Assembly: GCF_017220215.1 (NCBI RefSeq)
Contig: NZ_CP071131.1
Location: 124,001 to 188,000 of the forward strand
Direction of reading: 5' to 3'
DNA length: 64,000 bases
DNA from: Caballeronia sp. M1242
Lineage (GTDB): Bacteria > Pseudomonadota > Gammaproteobacteria > Burkholderiales > Burkholderiaceae
Positions 9,856 through 19,106 of this stretch are shown here, in pieces. The first letter of the stretch is position 1, and every line of letters starts with the position of its first letter. A program made the translations under genes and the position numbers. Under the pieces are notes generated by a model. The model did no database searches and had not been told where the DNA came from. It saw only the letters and a list, made by a program, of their open reading frames with translations.

Positions 9856-11180
9856 CAGACCTGAACCTGATAGTTCGATTCGAGTTCAGGCGAGGCCTTC
9901 TCAGCCGTCTCGACCCACACGGGTCGCGCGGGGTACTGCTTCCAGTCGGTGTCTTTCGGCACCATCGCCTGGAACGAGCACACGCTGCGCGGGATCGCCT
10001 TGTCGCCCGTGCCGATGGCCGCTTCGCCCGCCTGAAACGCCTTCAACGCATCGAGCATGCGGCGGCGGAATTCGACCACGGCGACATCGCTTGCGCCAAG
10101 GCGCTCTTCGGTGCGGTCCGCGATCGGGCGCATGGTGAGCCACATCGCGATGTCCTGATTCGGGAAGCCCTTGATGCCGGTGAAGTTGCCCGCCTTCATC
10201 GCTTCACGATCCTGCCAGAAGCGGTTGTCGTGATTGCGTAGCGGCCGGTAGTACGCATCGAGATCGATGCCGACCTGTTGGCCAAGGAATTTGCGCCACG
10301 TCTCGGTCTCGGGCGTCTTGTCCGGATGGCCCCACGCCATGAAATAGAACGCGGTGCTGGTGTCGTCGCACGGCACGTTGATGTTCGCGACGTTGTACAA
10401 ATTGTTCGGCGGAATCAGCGCGGTGGCCGGCGCGACGAACACCGTCGAGCGCACGTAATCGTGCGTGGCGGCGTTCTGGATCGGCCGTCGCAATGCGGCG
10501 TACCGGAAGCCGTATTCGGTGCGATGCACCTGCAAGCGCGGGGCCTTGTCGGTCGACGGACGCAGCCAGTTCTTCGAGGTCGCCTCCGCGCCGCCGACGC
10601 GCGCCGGCACGAAGTCCGACGAATGCAGGCTGGAGCTGTGCGCGGAGTCGATTGCGCCTTCGAGAATCTGCGCCCAGTTGCACGGCAGAATCGCCTTCGC
10701 GATGCTCACGCGCGTGTCTTCGGTCGGCGCCCACGCGGGCGGCACGAACTCGGGAATCGCGTCCTGCGGCCCCATGTAGGCCCACACGAAGCCGCCCCAT
10801 TCCTTCGTTTCGTATGCCTTATGCTTGACCTTTTTCGTCATGTCGCTGCATGAAGGCTCGGACACCATCTCGATCACGTTGCCCTTCACGTCCATCTTCC
10901 AGCCGTGATAGAGACAACGCAGGCCGCAATCCTCGTTGCGCCCGTACACGAGCGAGACCCGCCGATGCGGACAGTACTCGTCCATCACGCCGACATTGCC
11001 GTCGGTATCGCGGAACACCACGAGGTCTTCGCCGAACACGCGAGCCTTGACCGGTGCGCCGTCCGGCTCGCTGACTTCCTCGATGAGGCATACGGGCGTC
11101 CAATGACGGCGCATCAGCTGCCCCATCGGCGCATCGCCTTCTACGCGGCACAGCAATTCGTTTTCTTCGTGCGTGAGCAT
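9855..11180 (-). CDS. ophA2: phthalate 4,5-dioxygenase, oxygenase component
   Basis: This 441-residue Rieske non-haem iron oxygenase adds O2 to phthalate to form the cis-4,5-dihydrodiol. The Rieske [2Fe-2S] ligands are Cys70, His72, Cys89 and His92. The mononuclear iron site shows the H-x4-H pattern at His181 and His186, with the preceding Asp178 in the usual electron-transfer bridge position. Length and N-terminus fit the one-component-oxygenase (phthalate dioxygenase) class. The partner reductase ophA1 lies 19 bases upstream in the same direction. It is part of the leftward ophA1-A2-B-C run. Confidence 0.94.
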   Translation of the reverse strand: MLTHEENELLCRVEGDAPMGQLMRRHWTPVCLIEEVSEPDGAPVKARVFGEDLVVFRDTDGNVGVMDEYCPHRRVSLVYGRNEDCGLRCLYHGWKMDVKGNVIEMVSEPSCSDMTKKVKHKAYETKEWGGFVWAYMGPQDAIPEFVPPAWAPTEDTRVSIAKAILPCNWAQILEGAIDSAHSSSLHSSDFVPARVGGAEATSKNWLRPSTDKAPRLQVHRTEYGFRYAALRRPIQNAATHDYVRSTVFVAPATALIPPNNLYNVANINVPCDDTSTAFYFMAWGHPDKTPETETWRKFLGQQVGIDLDAYYRPLRNHDNRFWQDREAMKAGNFTGIKGFPNQDIAMWLTMRPIADRTEERLGASDVAVVEFRRRMLDALKAFQAGEAAIGTGDKAIPRSVCSFQAMVPKDTDWKQYPARPVWVETAEKASPELESNYQVQV

Positions 11181-11199
11181 TTACGCTTCTCCGGAATTC

Positions 11200-12174
11200 T
11201 CAAAGATCGAGTACAAGTTCTTGGCTCTTCGCACGCGACACGCAGATCATGATGTGATCGCGCTTTTCGTCGTCGCCGAGCACCATGTCGCGGTGGTCCG
11301 CCTCGCCAGCGCACAGCGTCGTGCGGCACGACCCGCACGTGCCGCTCTCGCAGGAACTCGGCGCCCGAATGCCGTTGTCGCGCAGAATTTCGAGGATCGA
11401 GCGGTCCTTCGGGATCTCGAAAGAGCGGCCCGTCCGTTCCAGCCTGATGTTGAACGGCGTGTTCTCCGCCGCGCGCGACTGGTCCACGCCGAAGCTCTCG
11501 AAGTGCACGGTGCCGGTGGGCCAGTGACCGGTCATGTCGCGCACGCTGTCCATCAGCGCGCGCGGACCGCAACAGTAAATGTGCGCGCCGCTGCCGGGCT
11601 TTTCGAAGACCGGCCAGAAATCGAAAGCGTTGGCGAGGTCGCCGTGATCGTGGTGAATCACCACGTGCGGTTTCCACTCGGCGCTTGTGAGTTCATCGAG
11701 AAAAGCCGTCGTCTCCGGGCTGCGCGACACGTAATAGAGCTTGAAACGCGGACCAGACGTCGCCTTCAGATGCCGCATCATCGACAGGATCGGCGTAATG
11801 CCGATGCCGCCTGCGACGAACACGAAGCTGCGCGCCCGCTCGCTCAATCCGAACTCGTTGTGCGGCTCCGAAACGTCGATCCGGTCGCCTTCCGCAACGT
11901 CGTCGGCCATGCTGACCGAGCCGCCACGGCCGGCCGCATCGCGCTTCACGGCGATCACGTAGCGGTCCGTCTCGGCCGGGTCGTTGCAGAGCGAATAGTT
12001 CCGGTTCGCGCCGCTCGGCACGCGCACCGTGAGATGCGCGCCCGCCGCGAAAGCCGGCAACGCCCGCCCGGCTTCATCGCGCAATTCGAAACGGAAGATG
12101 CCTTCCGCCACCTGGTCCTTCTTCGTCACCACGACTGTCCTGAACGACAACTCGTTGCTCGCCGAGTCCTTCAT
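11200..12174 (-). CDS. ophA1: phthalate dioxygenase reductase (FMN, [2Fe-2S])
   Basis: The 324-residue protein passes electrons from NADH through FMN and a plant-type ferredoxin centre to OphA2. The FMN-binding stretch R-N-Y-S-L is at 58-62, the nucleotide-binding G-G-I-G-I-T-P at 122-128, and the iron-sulphur ligands are Cys275, Cys280, Cys283 and Cys311. The length equals that of known phthalate dioxygenase reductases (about 322). I chose the ATG at 12174, preceded by a GGAAC/GGAG-type ribosome site; a longer in-frame start at 12234 would run into the operator region. It is the first gene of the structural operon and has its own promoter region, because ophD ends in a terminator. Confidence 0.94.
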   Translation of the reverse strand: MKDSASNELSFRTVVVTKKDQVAEGIFRFELRDEAGRALPAFAAGAHLTVRVPSGANRNYSLCNDPAETDRYVIAVKRDAAGRGGSVSMADDVAEGDRIDVSEPHNEFGLSERARSFVFVAGGIGITPILSMMRHLKATSGPRFKLYYVSRSPETTAFLDELTSAEWKPHVVIHHDHGDLANAFDFWPVFEKPGSGAHIYCCGPRALMDSVRDMTGHWPTGTVHFESFGVDQSRAAENTPFNIRLERTGRSFEIPKDRSILEILRDNGIRAPSSCESGTCGSCRTTLCAGEADHRDMVLGDDEKRDHIMICVSRAKSQELVLDL

Positions 12175-12246
12175 TGCTCCGTTCCCCCGCTTGTTCCGGG
12201 CCCATCGACGCTGTCCGTCCGCGCCGATCTCCATGTCTATTATGTT

Positions 12247-12265
12247 AGATATCTAATCATTACGG
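12247..12265. promoter_or_regulatory. candidate MarR operator upstream of ophA1
   Basis: This element contains the perfect inverted repeat TAATCATTA (12254-12262) and matches 15 of 19 positions of a site in the ophD/marR intergenic region (13798-13816). An overlapping 12-base palindrome, TTAGATATCTAA, sits at 12245-12256. It lies about 80 bases upstream of the ophA1 start. Finding the same element at both oph promoters makes the adjacent MarR protein the likely binder. Confidence 0.65.
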
Positions 12266-12303
12266 CACAAGCGGGTTTTCCCTCAAACGGCGTTAAGTGG
12301 CGC

Positions 12304-12337
12304 AAAAGAAAAACGGCGCCTTCATGTTGAAGACGCC
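12304..12337 (-). terminator. intrinsic terminator downstream of ophD
   Basis: Read leftward, a 10-base stem with one mismatch (GGCGTCTTCA, three-base loop, TGAAGGCGCC) is followed by GTTTTTCTTTT. That is a standard rho-independent terminator, placed just after the ophD stop. It separates ophD transcription from the ophA1 operon. Confidence 0.8.
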
Positions 12338-12360
12338 GCCCGTGCTGCGAGATCCGGTGC

Positions 12361-13716
12361 TCAGGAATGCTTTTCCGCGTGCTCCCGCAGCGTGTTGGCG
12401 GGCACGCCGATCAGCACCGCGAGCCCGCCGATCAAGACGATCGCCGCGATCGACGCCAGCCCGATGGCGAGACTGCCCGTCACCGTCTTGATCCAGCCAA
12501 GCGCGATAGGGCCGCAGAACGCGCCGACCTGCCCGAGACAACTGATTGCGCCGATGCCTGCGGCGGCGGCGTCATCGGACAGATAGGCAGGCGGAATCGA
12601 CCAGATGATGGCCGCCGCGCCGAAGTAGGAAATCGAGATCATGCCCAGACAGACAATGGCCGCCGTGGTATTGCCCGACACGAGCGGCAGCAGAAAGCCG
12701 CCGAGTGCGCCAATTGCCGTGCACAGAAAGAAGTGCCAGCGCCGCTCGAGCGTCACGTCCGAACTGCGCGCCACCGCGAACATGCCGAGCGCGCCGATGA
12801 TGTACGGCAGCGCCGACAGCAGTCCCACGTTCAGCACGTTCGAGACGCCCGCCTGGCGAATGATGGTCGGCGTCCAGTAATTGAGGATCGTGCCGCACAA
12901 AGGCACCGTGCCCCACCCCGCCGCGAGGATATACACGCGCGGGTCCTTCAGCGCCGCCAGCAGTTGATGCCGCGAGTGTTTCGCGGGCTTCTTCTCGGCG
13001 CGGTCGGCGGCGAGCGCATCGAGAATGATCTTCTTCTGCTCGTCGTCGAGCCAGCGCGCATCTTGCGGCCGGTCCACGAGATAAAAGTATGCGACGACGC
13101 CCATCAAGAGCGCGGGCAGGCCCTCGAGGAAAAAGAGCCACTGCCAGTTCTTGTAGCCGAGCACATCCACGAAGTTATGCAGGATCCAGCCCGACAACGG
13201 TCCGCCGATGATGCCCGCCGCCGCGATCGCCAGCAGAAAGCGCGACGTGATGCGCGCGCGCCGCGCGCCCGGATACCAGTAGGTCAGATACAGGATGATG
13301 CCGGGCCAGAAACCCGCCTCGGCCGCGCCGAGCAGAATCCGTGCGATGTAGAACTGCGCCGGCGTGGTCATGAAGGCCATCGCGGTGGAGATGCCGCCCC
13401 ACAGCACCATGATGCGCGAGATCGTCAGGCGTGCGCCGATCTTCTTGAGCCACAGCGTGCTTGGCACTTCGAGCAGGATATAGCCGATGAAAAAGAGGCT
13501 GACGCCGAGGCCATACGCGGCATCGGACAGGCCGAGGTCCTGCTTCAGATGCAATTGCGCGAAGCTGACGTTCACGCGGTCGAGATAATTCAGCACCCAG
13601 CACACGAAAATGAACGACATCAACCGCCAGGTGACCTTCTGATACGTGGCCTCGACGCGCGCGGTTGTGGCGTCCGATTCCGGCATGAATTGCGTGACTG
13701 TGGATTTGGCCACCAA
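12361..13716 (-). CDS. ophD: MFS phthalate permease (ACS family)
   Basis: The 451-residue, 12-helix permease of the anion:cation symporter family is the likely phthalate uptake carrier. Helix 1 has [11 protein letters not shown] and helices 4-5 carry the A-E-A-G-F-W-P-G stretch, both typical of OphD and tartrate/glucarate carriers. It is transcribed leftward as a separate unit. It starts opposite a MarR gene, with an operator-like repeat in between, and ends at an intrinsic terminator before ophA1. Assignment to phthalate rests on the neighbours; the family itself carries many organic anions. Confidence 0.85.
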   Translation of the reverse strand: MVAKSTVTQFMPESDATTARVEATYQKVTWRLMSFIFVCWVLNYLDRVNVSFAQLHLKQDLGLSDAAYGLGVSLFFIGYILLEVPSTLWLKKIGARLTISRIMVLWGGISTAMAFMTTPAQFYIARILLGAAEAGFWPGIILYLTYWYPGARRARITSRFLLAIAAAGIIGGPLSGWILHNFVDVLGYKNWQWLFFLEGLPALLMGVVAYFYLVDRPQDARWLDDEQKKIILDALAADRAEKKPAKHSRHQLLAALKDPRVYILAAGWGTVPLCGTILNYWTPTIIRQAGVSNVLNVGLLSALPYIIGALGMFAVARSSDVTLERRWHFFLCTAIGALGGFLLPLVSGNTTAAIVCLGMISISYFGAAAIIWSIPPAYLSDDAAAAGIGAISCLGQVGAFCGPIALGWIKTVTGSLAIGLASIAAIVLIGGLAVLIGVPANTLREHAEKHS

Positions 13717-13797
13717 ACGTCTCCGTTGCCCTGCTTATGAGGACGATGCGCCGGCACGCGCGGGCTTCGCGCGACTGCCCTGCACCTTCGTTTTATT

Positions 13798-13816
13798 CGA
13801 GATCTAATGATTATGG
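13798..13816. promoter_or_regulatory. candidate MarR operator between ophD and marR
   Basis: It contains the perfect inverted repeat TAATGATTA (13805-13813) inside a 19-base element that matches the ophA1 upstream site at 15 positions. It is about 89 bases upstream of ophD and 119 bases upstream of the MarR start, so one bound protein could control both directions. Confidence 0.65.
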
Positions 13817-13931
13817 TAAGGAGAGCGTCCGCGCCGAACAAGCTCGGGTTTGCACCGACATGTCCTGCGCACGGGTCAGACAGTCACGCACGAGACCCAC
13901 CGGCTATCATGTAGAAGAAACCCGCTTACGG

Positions 13932-14534
13932 ATGAAGAACATCGTCATGACACGAAAGAAAACTGTGGAAGGCGCGCCGCGCGAGACTGCCGAAATGCTT
14001 TGCCACTGGCACGAATCGGTGCCGAACGACCGTCTCGCGCACCTCGTGAAGGACGCGACACGCTCGATGGTCCGCGCCTTGCAGATGCGGCTCGCGGCGC
14101 ACTCGGTGTCGTTCGGACACTGGACGTTCCTGCGCATCCTCTGGGAAAGCGACGGCCTCACGCAGCGCGAACTCAGCGACCAGGCAGGCGTCATGGCTCC
14201 CACCACGTTCGCCGCCGTGACGGCGATGGAAAAGCTCGGACTCGTCGAGCGCCAGCAGCGCCCCGAGAACAAGAAGAACACGCACGTCTATCTCACGGCC
14301 GAGGGCCGTGCTCTGAAGGACAAACTCGTACCGCTCGCCGAGGAAGTCAACGAAATCAGCGTGACCGGACTGAGTGACCGGGATATCAAGGTCGCGCGCA
14401 AGGTGCTTCTCACCATCATCGAAAACCTGGCGGAAGACGAGTCGGAATCGACGGATCCGCGGCGGCGAGTGTTGTCGACCCGCGAGATCGGCAAGCTGAT
14501 CGCCGAACGTGGCGAGAGTCTGGAGGATGCTTGA
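13932..14534 (+). CDS. MarR-family regulator of the phthalate genes
   Basis: The 200-residue protein has a MarR winged-helix domain: T-Q-R-E-L-S-D-Q-A-G-V as the first HTH helix and part of the second, the wing with K-K-N-T-H-V-Y-L-T, and dimerising helices at both ends. It is divergent from ophD and shares the intergenic operator. MarR proteins usually repress until they bind an aromatic ligand, so phthalate or a catabolite is the likely inducer. I chose the ATG at 13932; a second ATG at 13947 is also possible, and a much longer open frame from 13737 would cover the operator. The C-terminal 35 residues extend beyond the usual MarR length. Confidence 0.85.
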   Translation: MKNIVMTRKKTVEGAPRETAEMLCHWHESVPNDRLAHLVKDATRSMVRALQMRLAAHSVSFGHWTFLRILWESDGLTQRELSDQAGVMAPTTFAAVTAMEKLGLVERQQRPENKKNTHVYLTAEGRALKDKLVPLAEEVNEISVTGLSDRDIKVARKVLLTIIENLAEDESESTDPRRRVLSTREIGKLIAERGESLEDA

Positions 14535-14691
14535 GGCCTGATTCGACGGCAATGGCGAGGCGTCCGGTACGCTGGGCTTGTGAATCGAGCCCGCCCCTTC
14601 GCGGCCCATGATCAGGGTAAACATCCGCCGACAAATGGTTGGTGTACGGAGTATATTTCGGTCAACGAGACGCTCCTGAAGGGGAAGACAT

Positions 14692-16599
14692 ATGCAGTTT
14701 CATCTTGACGGCTTCCGCACAGGCGACCCGACGATCGAACCCGCCGCCGTCGCGCACACCGCTGACATGCCCGAGGCCGTCGATGTGCTGATTGTCGGCA
14801 GCGGCCCGGCAGGTCTTGTGCTCGCGGCTCAACTGTCGCAGTTCCCGGCAATCAGTACGCGTATCGTCGAACGACGTTCCGGGCCGCTTCTCATGGGTCA
14901 GGCCGACGGCGTCGCGTGCCGCACCGTCGAGATGTTCGATGCGTTCGGCCTGAGCGACCGCTTGTTGCGCGAAGCCTATTGGGTCAACGAGACCGTCTTC
15001 TGGCGGCCCGATCCCGACAAGCGCGGCGCGATCAAGCGTACCGGACGCGTTCAGGACACCGAAACAGGTCTGTCGGAATTCCCGCACGTCATCGTCAATC
15101 AGGCGCGAGTGCAGGACTATCTTATGGATGTCATGCGCCGCTCTCCGCGGCGGCTGGAGCCCGACTATGATCTCGAACTCGTGAGCGTCGAGCGCGACGA
15201 GCGTGACAGCGAAGGCGAGCATCCGGTGCGCGTCACGTTGCGACGCACCGACGCATCGCGCCTCGACGAGCTCGTCACCGTGCGCGCGCGCTATGTCGTG
15301 GGCTGCGACGGCGCCCGCAGCCGCGTGCGCGCCGCCATCGGCCAGACGCTGCGCGGCGACGCGGCCAATCATGCGTGGGGCGTCATGGACGCGCTCGCGG
15401 TCACGGATTTTCCGGACATCCGGCTAAAGGCGGCCATCCAGTCCGCAAGCGAAGGCAATCTGCTCATCATTCCGCGCGAAGGCGGCTATCTCGTTCGCTA
15501 CTACGTCGATCTCGGCGAGGTCACGCCGGGCAACCGCGATGCCATCAAGCAGATGACCGTCGATCGGATCATCGCGACGGCGCAGCGCATCCTGCATCCG
15601 TATTCGCTGGACGTGAAGGAGGTCGCGTGGTTTTCCGTGTACGAGGTCGGCCAGCGTCTGACAGACCGGTTCGACGATGCCCTGGCCGCCGACGGCACGC
15701 CGCGCGAACCGCGCGTCTTTATCGCGGGGGACGCGTGCCACACGCATAGCGCGAAAGCCGGTCAGGGCATGAACGTTTCGATGCAGGACGGGTTCAATCT
15801 CGGCTGGAAGCTTGGCGCGGTGCTGAACGGACTCAGCGATGCGAGTCTCCTGCGCACGTATTCCGACGAGCGCCAGCCCGTTGCGCAGGAACTCATCGAC
15901 TTCGACAAGGAGTGGTCGGCGATGATGGCCGCGCCGCCCAAGGACCCGAGCCGGCCTGAAGCCGGTGGCGTCGATCCGGCCGAACTACAGGCGTACTTCG
16001 TGCGGGCCGGTCGCTATACGGCAGGCGTCGCGACCCGCTACCGGCCGGCCATGCTGACGGGCGAGCCGATTCATCAGGCGCTCGCGAGCGGCTTCGCGAT
16101 CGGCATGCGCTTTCACTCGTCGGCCGTGCTTCGTGCAGCGGATGCGAAGCCGGTCCAGCTCGGGCACGCCGCGCGCGCCGACGGCTGCTGGCGTCTGTAC
16201 GCCTTCGCCGACGCACAGGAAACCGCGCTTCATGCGCTGTGTGAACACCTTGCGACGTCGCCGGAATCCGTTCTGCGACTCGTGACGCCGGAAGGCGCCG
16301 ATCCCGACAGCGTGCTCGACCTGCGCGCGGTGCTGCAGCGCGACCATCGTGACGTGCGACTCGAAGACATGCCGCGATTGCTGCTGCCGAAGAAGGGCCG
16401 CTACGGACTCGTCGACTACGAGAAGATATTCACCCGCGACGCCGTGACTGATATCTTCCATGAGCGCGGAATCGACCGCAATCGCGGCGCGCTCGTCGTG
16501 GTTCGTCCGGATCAGTTCGTCGCGCACGTCCTGCCACTGGACGCATACGCGGAACTGTCACGCTTCTTCCGGCCGATCTTTCCGCGTGCCTTCGCTTAG
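14692..16599 (+). CDS. mobA: 3-hydroxybenzoate 4-monooxygenase
   Basis: The 635-residue FAD- and NAD(P)H-dependent hydroxylase converts 3-hydroxybenzoate to protocatechuate. It has the FAD motif G-S-G-P-A-G (36-41), the G-C-D-G-A-R-S motif of the aromatic hydroxylase family, the second FAD motif F-I-A-G-D-A-C-H-T-H, and the C-terminal thioredoxin-like domain of the phenol hydroxylase group. It resembles Comamonas MobA from its first residues (MQFHLDGF) through the C-terminal VVVRPDQ segment. The ribosome site AAGGGGA is 7 bases before the ATG. The regulator mobR follows with a 14-base overlap. Phenol 2-monooxygenase is the nearest alternative, but the N-terminus favours MobA. Confidence 0.92.
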   Translation: MQFHLDGFRTGDPTIEPAAVAHTADMPEAVDVLIVGSGPAGLVLAAQLSQFPAISTRIVERRSGPLLMGQADGVACRTVEMFDAFGLSDRLLREAYWVNETVFWRPDPDKRGAIKRTGRVQDTETGLSEFPHVIVNQARVQDYLMDVMRRSPRRLEPDYDLELVSVERDERDSEGEHPVRVTLRRTDASRLDELVTVRARYVVGCDGARSRVRAAIGQTLRGDAANHAWGVMDALAVTDFPDIRLKAAIQSASEGNLLIIPREGGYLVRYYVDLGEVTPGNRDAIKQMTVDRIIATAQRILHPYSLDVKEVAWFSVYEVGQRLTDRFDDALAADGTPREPRVFIAGDACHTHSAKAGQGMNVSMQDGFNLGWKLGAVLNGLSDASLLRTYSDERQPVAQELIDFDKEWSAMMAAPPKDPSRPEAGGVDPAELQAYFVRAGRYTAGVATRYRPAMLTGEPIHQALASGFAIGMRFHSSAVLRAADAKPVQLGHAARADGCWRLYAFADAQETALHALCEHLATSPESVLRLVTPEGADPDSVLDLRAVLQRDHRDVRLEDMPRLLLPKKGRYGLVDYEKIFTRDAVTDIFHERGIDRNRGALVVVRPDQFVAHVLPLDAYAELSRFFRPIFPRAFA

Positions 16600-17071
16600 T
16601 CTTTCACTTGCTCCTGACGTAGCCAAATTGCCGACTAAACCTAGCGACCGCGATACGCTGTCGAAATATACGGGCAGTCTCGTGCGCCGTGCCCAGCAAC
16701 GCCATGTCGCTGTGTGGCTCGCCGAGGTTTCCGCTGAGATCACGAGCGTTCAGTACGCGGCGCTCGAAGTGCTGCACAGGACGCCGGGCGTCAATCAGCG
16801 GCAACTCGGCGATGAGCTCGACGTGGACCGTTCGACCATCGCCGATCTGGTCGCGCGCATGGTTCGCAATGGCCTTGTCGAGCGCTCGGACGATGCCGTG
16901 GACAAGCGCAGCTATGTTCTCTTCCTCACGCCGGCCGGAAAGAAGCAGCTTGCGACGCTGCGTCCGCGCGTCGAGGAAGTCGAGCGCATTCTCACAGCAA
17001 GGCTCACGCCGCGCGAATGCCTCGAACTCAGGCGGCTGCTGTCGGCGATTCTGCCGACGGATGAAACGTGA
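16586..17071 (+). CDS. mobR: MarR-family regulator of mobA
   Basis: The 161-residue MarR protein has the winged-helix segment N-Q-R-Q-L-G-D-E-L-D-V-D-R-S-T and the wing D-K-R-S-Y-V-L-F-L-T. No in-frame ATG lies near the domain start. I chose the GTG at 16586, which overlaps the mobA end by 14 bases and gives the usual MobR length; a TTG at 16628 is the alternative. Location directly after mobA matches the known Comamonas arrangement, where MobR represses mobA until 3-hydroxybenzoate binds. Confidence 0.82.
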   Translation: MPSLSLSLAPDVAKLPTKPSDRDTLSKYTGSLVRRAQQRHVAVWLAEVSAEITSVQYAALEVLHRTPGVNQRQLGDELDVDRSTIADLVARMVRNGLVERSDDAVDKRSYVLFLTPAGKKQLATLRPRVEEVERILTARLTPRECLELRRLLSAILPTDET

Positions 17072-17249
17072 CGCGGGCGCGCCGCCTGATTGATCGACTA
17101 TCCCACGCTCCGATAGACGCAAAGCAGACAGAGTTGAGCTAGCGCTCACAAACTTCCAGCTCAGAATGCTCCCGGTTGCATCCTTATCCATAGAGGACTC
17201 AACCGCTGGCCGCAAGCCGCGCGGGCTCCCTGCCGGCGCAGGTTACCGC

Positions 17250-17921
17250 TTACACGCTGTCTTTCATTTCACGCAGATGCTTGTACACGGTCGCGCGTCC
17301 CATGCCGAGCACTTTGGCCACGTAGTTCGCCGAACTCTTGCCCTTGAACGCGCCCTGCGCGTGCAGCGCCTCGACAAGTTCACGCCGATGTTCGCGCGTG
17401 AGCGAATTGAGCGCGATCTGCCGCTCGCGCAGCCAGCCGTGCAGAAACGTGTTGATGCGCTCCTGCCAGTCGTCTTTGAATAGCTCGACCGGCTGCGCGA
17501 CGACGCCCGCGCCGCGCAGGAAAAGATCGAGCGTCGAACGCATTTCCTCGAAAGCCGCGATGTTGAAGTTGATGCACATCACGCCGGCGGCGTTGCCTGC
17601 GTCGTCGAACAGCGCCGTGCTCACGCAGCGCATGCGGCGGCCATCCCAGTTCAGCTTCTCGTAGGGACCGACGAGCCGGTCGCGCGCGGTGTCATCGACA
17701 TCCTCGAGCGCGGAGTCGTCGCCGATCTCGCGCTTCGACAGATTGTTCGACAGATACGCGACAGTCTGATCTGACAGATCGTGGATGACGACTTCCGCAT
17801 AGGGAAAGAACAGCGTCGTGATGCTGTCCGCAATGTGCGCATAGCGCGCGAGGAGCGCCTCCCGCGCGATGGCACCGGGCTTCGGCGTCTTGCGTCGTGA
17901 CATTGACTGGGATTGGGGCAT
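17250..17921 (-). CDS. DauR/YheO-like transcriptional regulator
   Basis: The 223-residue protein has an N-terminal YheO-type PAS-like domain (about 20-130) and a C-terminal HTH_22 domain (about 165-220, with the stretch N-Y-V-A-K-V-L-G-M-G-R-A-T-V-Y-K-H-L). In Pseudomonas, DauR of this family represses D-arginine catabolic genes (dauBAR). Here the gene lies 33 bases downstream of an ornithine-cyclodeaminase-like gene and close to a D-amino-acid dehydrogenase gene, which supports a similar role. It is probably autoregulated through the shared intergenic region at 18942-19106. Confidence 0.85.
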   Translation of the reverse strand: MPQSQSMSRRKTPKPGAIAREALLARYAHIADSITTLFFPYAEVVIHDLSDQTVAYLSNNLSKREIGDDSALEDVDDTARDRLVGPYEKLNWDGRRMRCVSTALFDDAGNAAGVMCINFNIAAFEEMRSTLDLFLRGAGVVAQPVELFKDDWQERINTFLHGWLRERQIALNSLTREHRRELVEALHAQGAFKGKSSANYVAKVLGMGRATVYKHLREMKDSV

Positions 17922-17954
17922 GAGTTCAAAAACGTTGAAGGCCGATGATACTGC

Positions 17955-18941
17955 TTAATCCGCGGCGCGCGGCTTCGCGAGATGAACGTAGAGCGCGTGC
18001 GCGATCGCAATGTCTTCGAGGCCGAGGCCAATGGAGCGGAAGAACACGCTGCGCTCGAAAGAAGGCGCCGGGCACGCGCCGCGCACGAGATCCGCGAGAT
18101 CGCCGCGAATCATAGTGGGCGACCAGCCGTGACACTCCTGCGCGATCACCATTTCGCCCGCGCTCGACGGCGTCGTCTGCCGATAGTCGCAGTAGACGTC
18201 GAGCGCATTCAGCGCGGCCGGATCGATCTCGTGCGCTCGAGCGACGTTCGTGCTGATCGAGGTGATGAGCGCGGGCTTGGTTAGCGCATCCAGGGAGAGC
18301 ACCGGCGTACCCGACGACGTGCACAGCAGCACGACATCCGCATCGCGCACGCACTCGGCGACCGATGCCGCGACGTGCACGCGTGCGTCAAGCGCCCGCG
18401 CTTCGTCGGCGCGTTCGTGGTCGTTCACCAGGCGCGGCGAATGGATGCGGATCTCCGACCATGCGCGCAACGGTGCAACGTGCCGCAGATGCGCAAGCGC
18501 GACGCTCCCCGAGCCGATGATCGCGAGACGCTCGCTCGACTCGCGCGCGAGCCGCGAGACCGCGAGCGCCGTCGTGCCCGCCGTGCGCTCGGTGGTGAGG
18601 AGCGCGGCATCGCACCACATGAGCGGCGCGCCGGTGCGCATCGACATCAGCGCGGTCCAGGCGGTGACGATCGGCGCGCCGGGATGCACGATATACGGCG
18701 AGAGCTTTGCGCCGAAGACGCCGTGTTTCGCGAGCGCGCCGAGATAAGTGATGAAATCGCCAGCGCCGCCCGGAAAAGGCGTGAGCGTCTGCGGTGGCTG
18801 CACGGCACCGCCGCCGCCGAGCGCGTCGAACATGTCTTCGAGCGCCCCGTTGATGTTCAGCGACGGCAGCGCTCGCCGCACGTCGTCTTCGTGCACGATG
18901 AAAGGCGTCTTATCACGCGTGGTTTCGGACAGCGAATTCAT
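17955..18941 (-). CDS. ornithine cyclodeaminase/mu-crystallin family protein (DauB-like)
   Basis: This is a 328-residue NAD(P)-binding protein of the ornithine cyclodeaminase/mu-crystallin family. The Rossmann motif is I-G-S-G-S-V-A (family form GxGxQA), and the N-terminal half forms the substrate and dimer domain with F-G-A-K-L-S-P-Y. Family members reduce imino acids or cyclodeaminate ornithine; DauB works on the 2-keto/imino product of D-arginine oxidation. The ATG at 18941 has a good GGAGG site 7 bases upstream; a longer frame begins at 18968. It is divergent from the amino-acid binding protein gene. The exact substrate is unproven. Confidence 0.85.
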   Translation of the reverse strand: MNSLSETTRDKTPFIVHEDDVRRALPSLNINGALEDMFDALGGGGAVQPPQTLTPFPGGAGDFITYLGALAKHGVFGAKLSPYIVHPGAPIVTAWTALMSMRTGAPLMWCDAALLTTERTAGTTALAVSRLARESSERLAIIGSGSVALAHLRHVAPLRAWSEIRIHSPRLVNDHERADEARALDARVHVAASVAECVRDADVVLLCTSSGTPVLSLDALTKPALITSISTNVARAHEIDPAALNALDVYCDYRQTTPSSAGEMVIAQECHGWSPTMIRGDLADLVRGACPAPSFERSVFFRSIGLGLEDIAIAHALYVHLAKPRAAD

Positions 18942-18998
18942 GCGAAAGCCTCCGGTTCGCGCGGCCATGGTCTCGCCATACAGCCGCTGTGGGTTGAG

Positions 18999-19022
18999 TA
19001 GACATTTTTGTCTATTCTAGAC
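18999..19022. promoter_or_regulatory. triple TAGAC operator in the divergent D-amino-acid promoter
   Basis: Two overlapping inverted repeats lie between the divergent genes: TAGACA-tttt-TGTCTA (18999-19014) and GTCTA-ttc-TAGAC (19010-19022). Together they give three TAGAC half-sites in alternating orientation within 24 bases, about 58 bases upstream of the ornithine-cyclodeaminase-like gene and 85 bases upstream of the binding protein gene. The DauR-like regulator is the obvious candidate binder. Confidence 0.6.
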
Positions 19023-19106
19023 TTTTATTCTGTTTTTCGACTATATTTCCCTTGGGCGCTCGGCGAAGCCCGGGCGGCGGACTACACACGAACTTGGGTG
19101 GCGACA

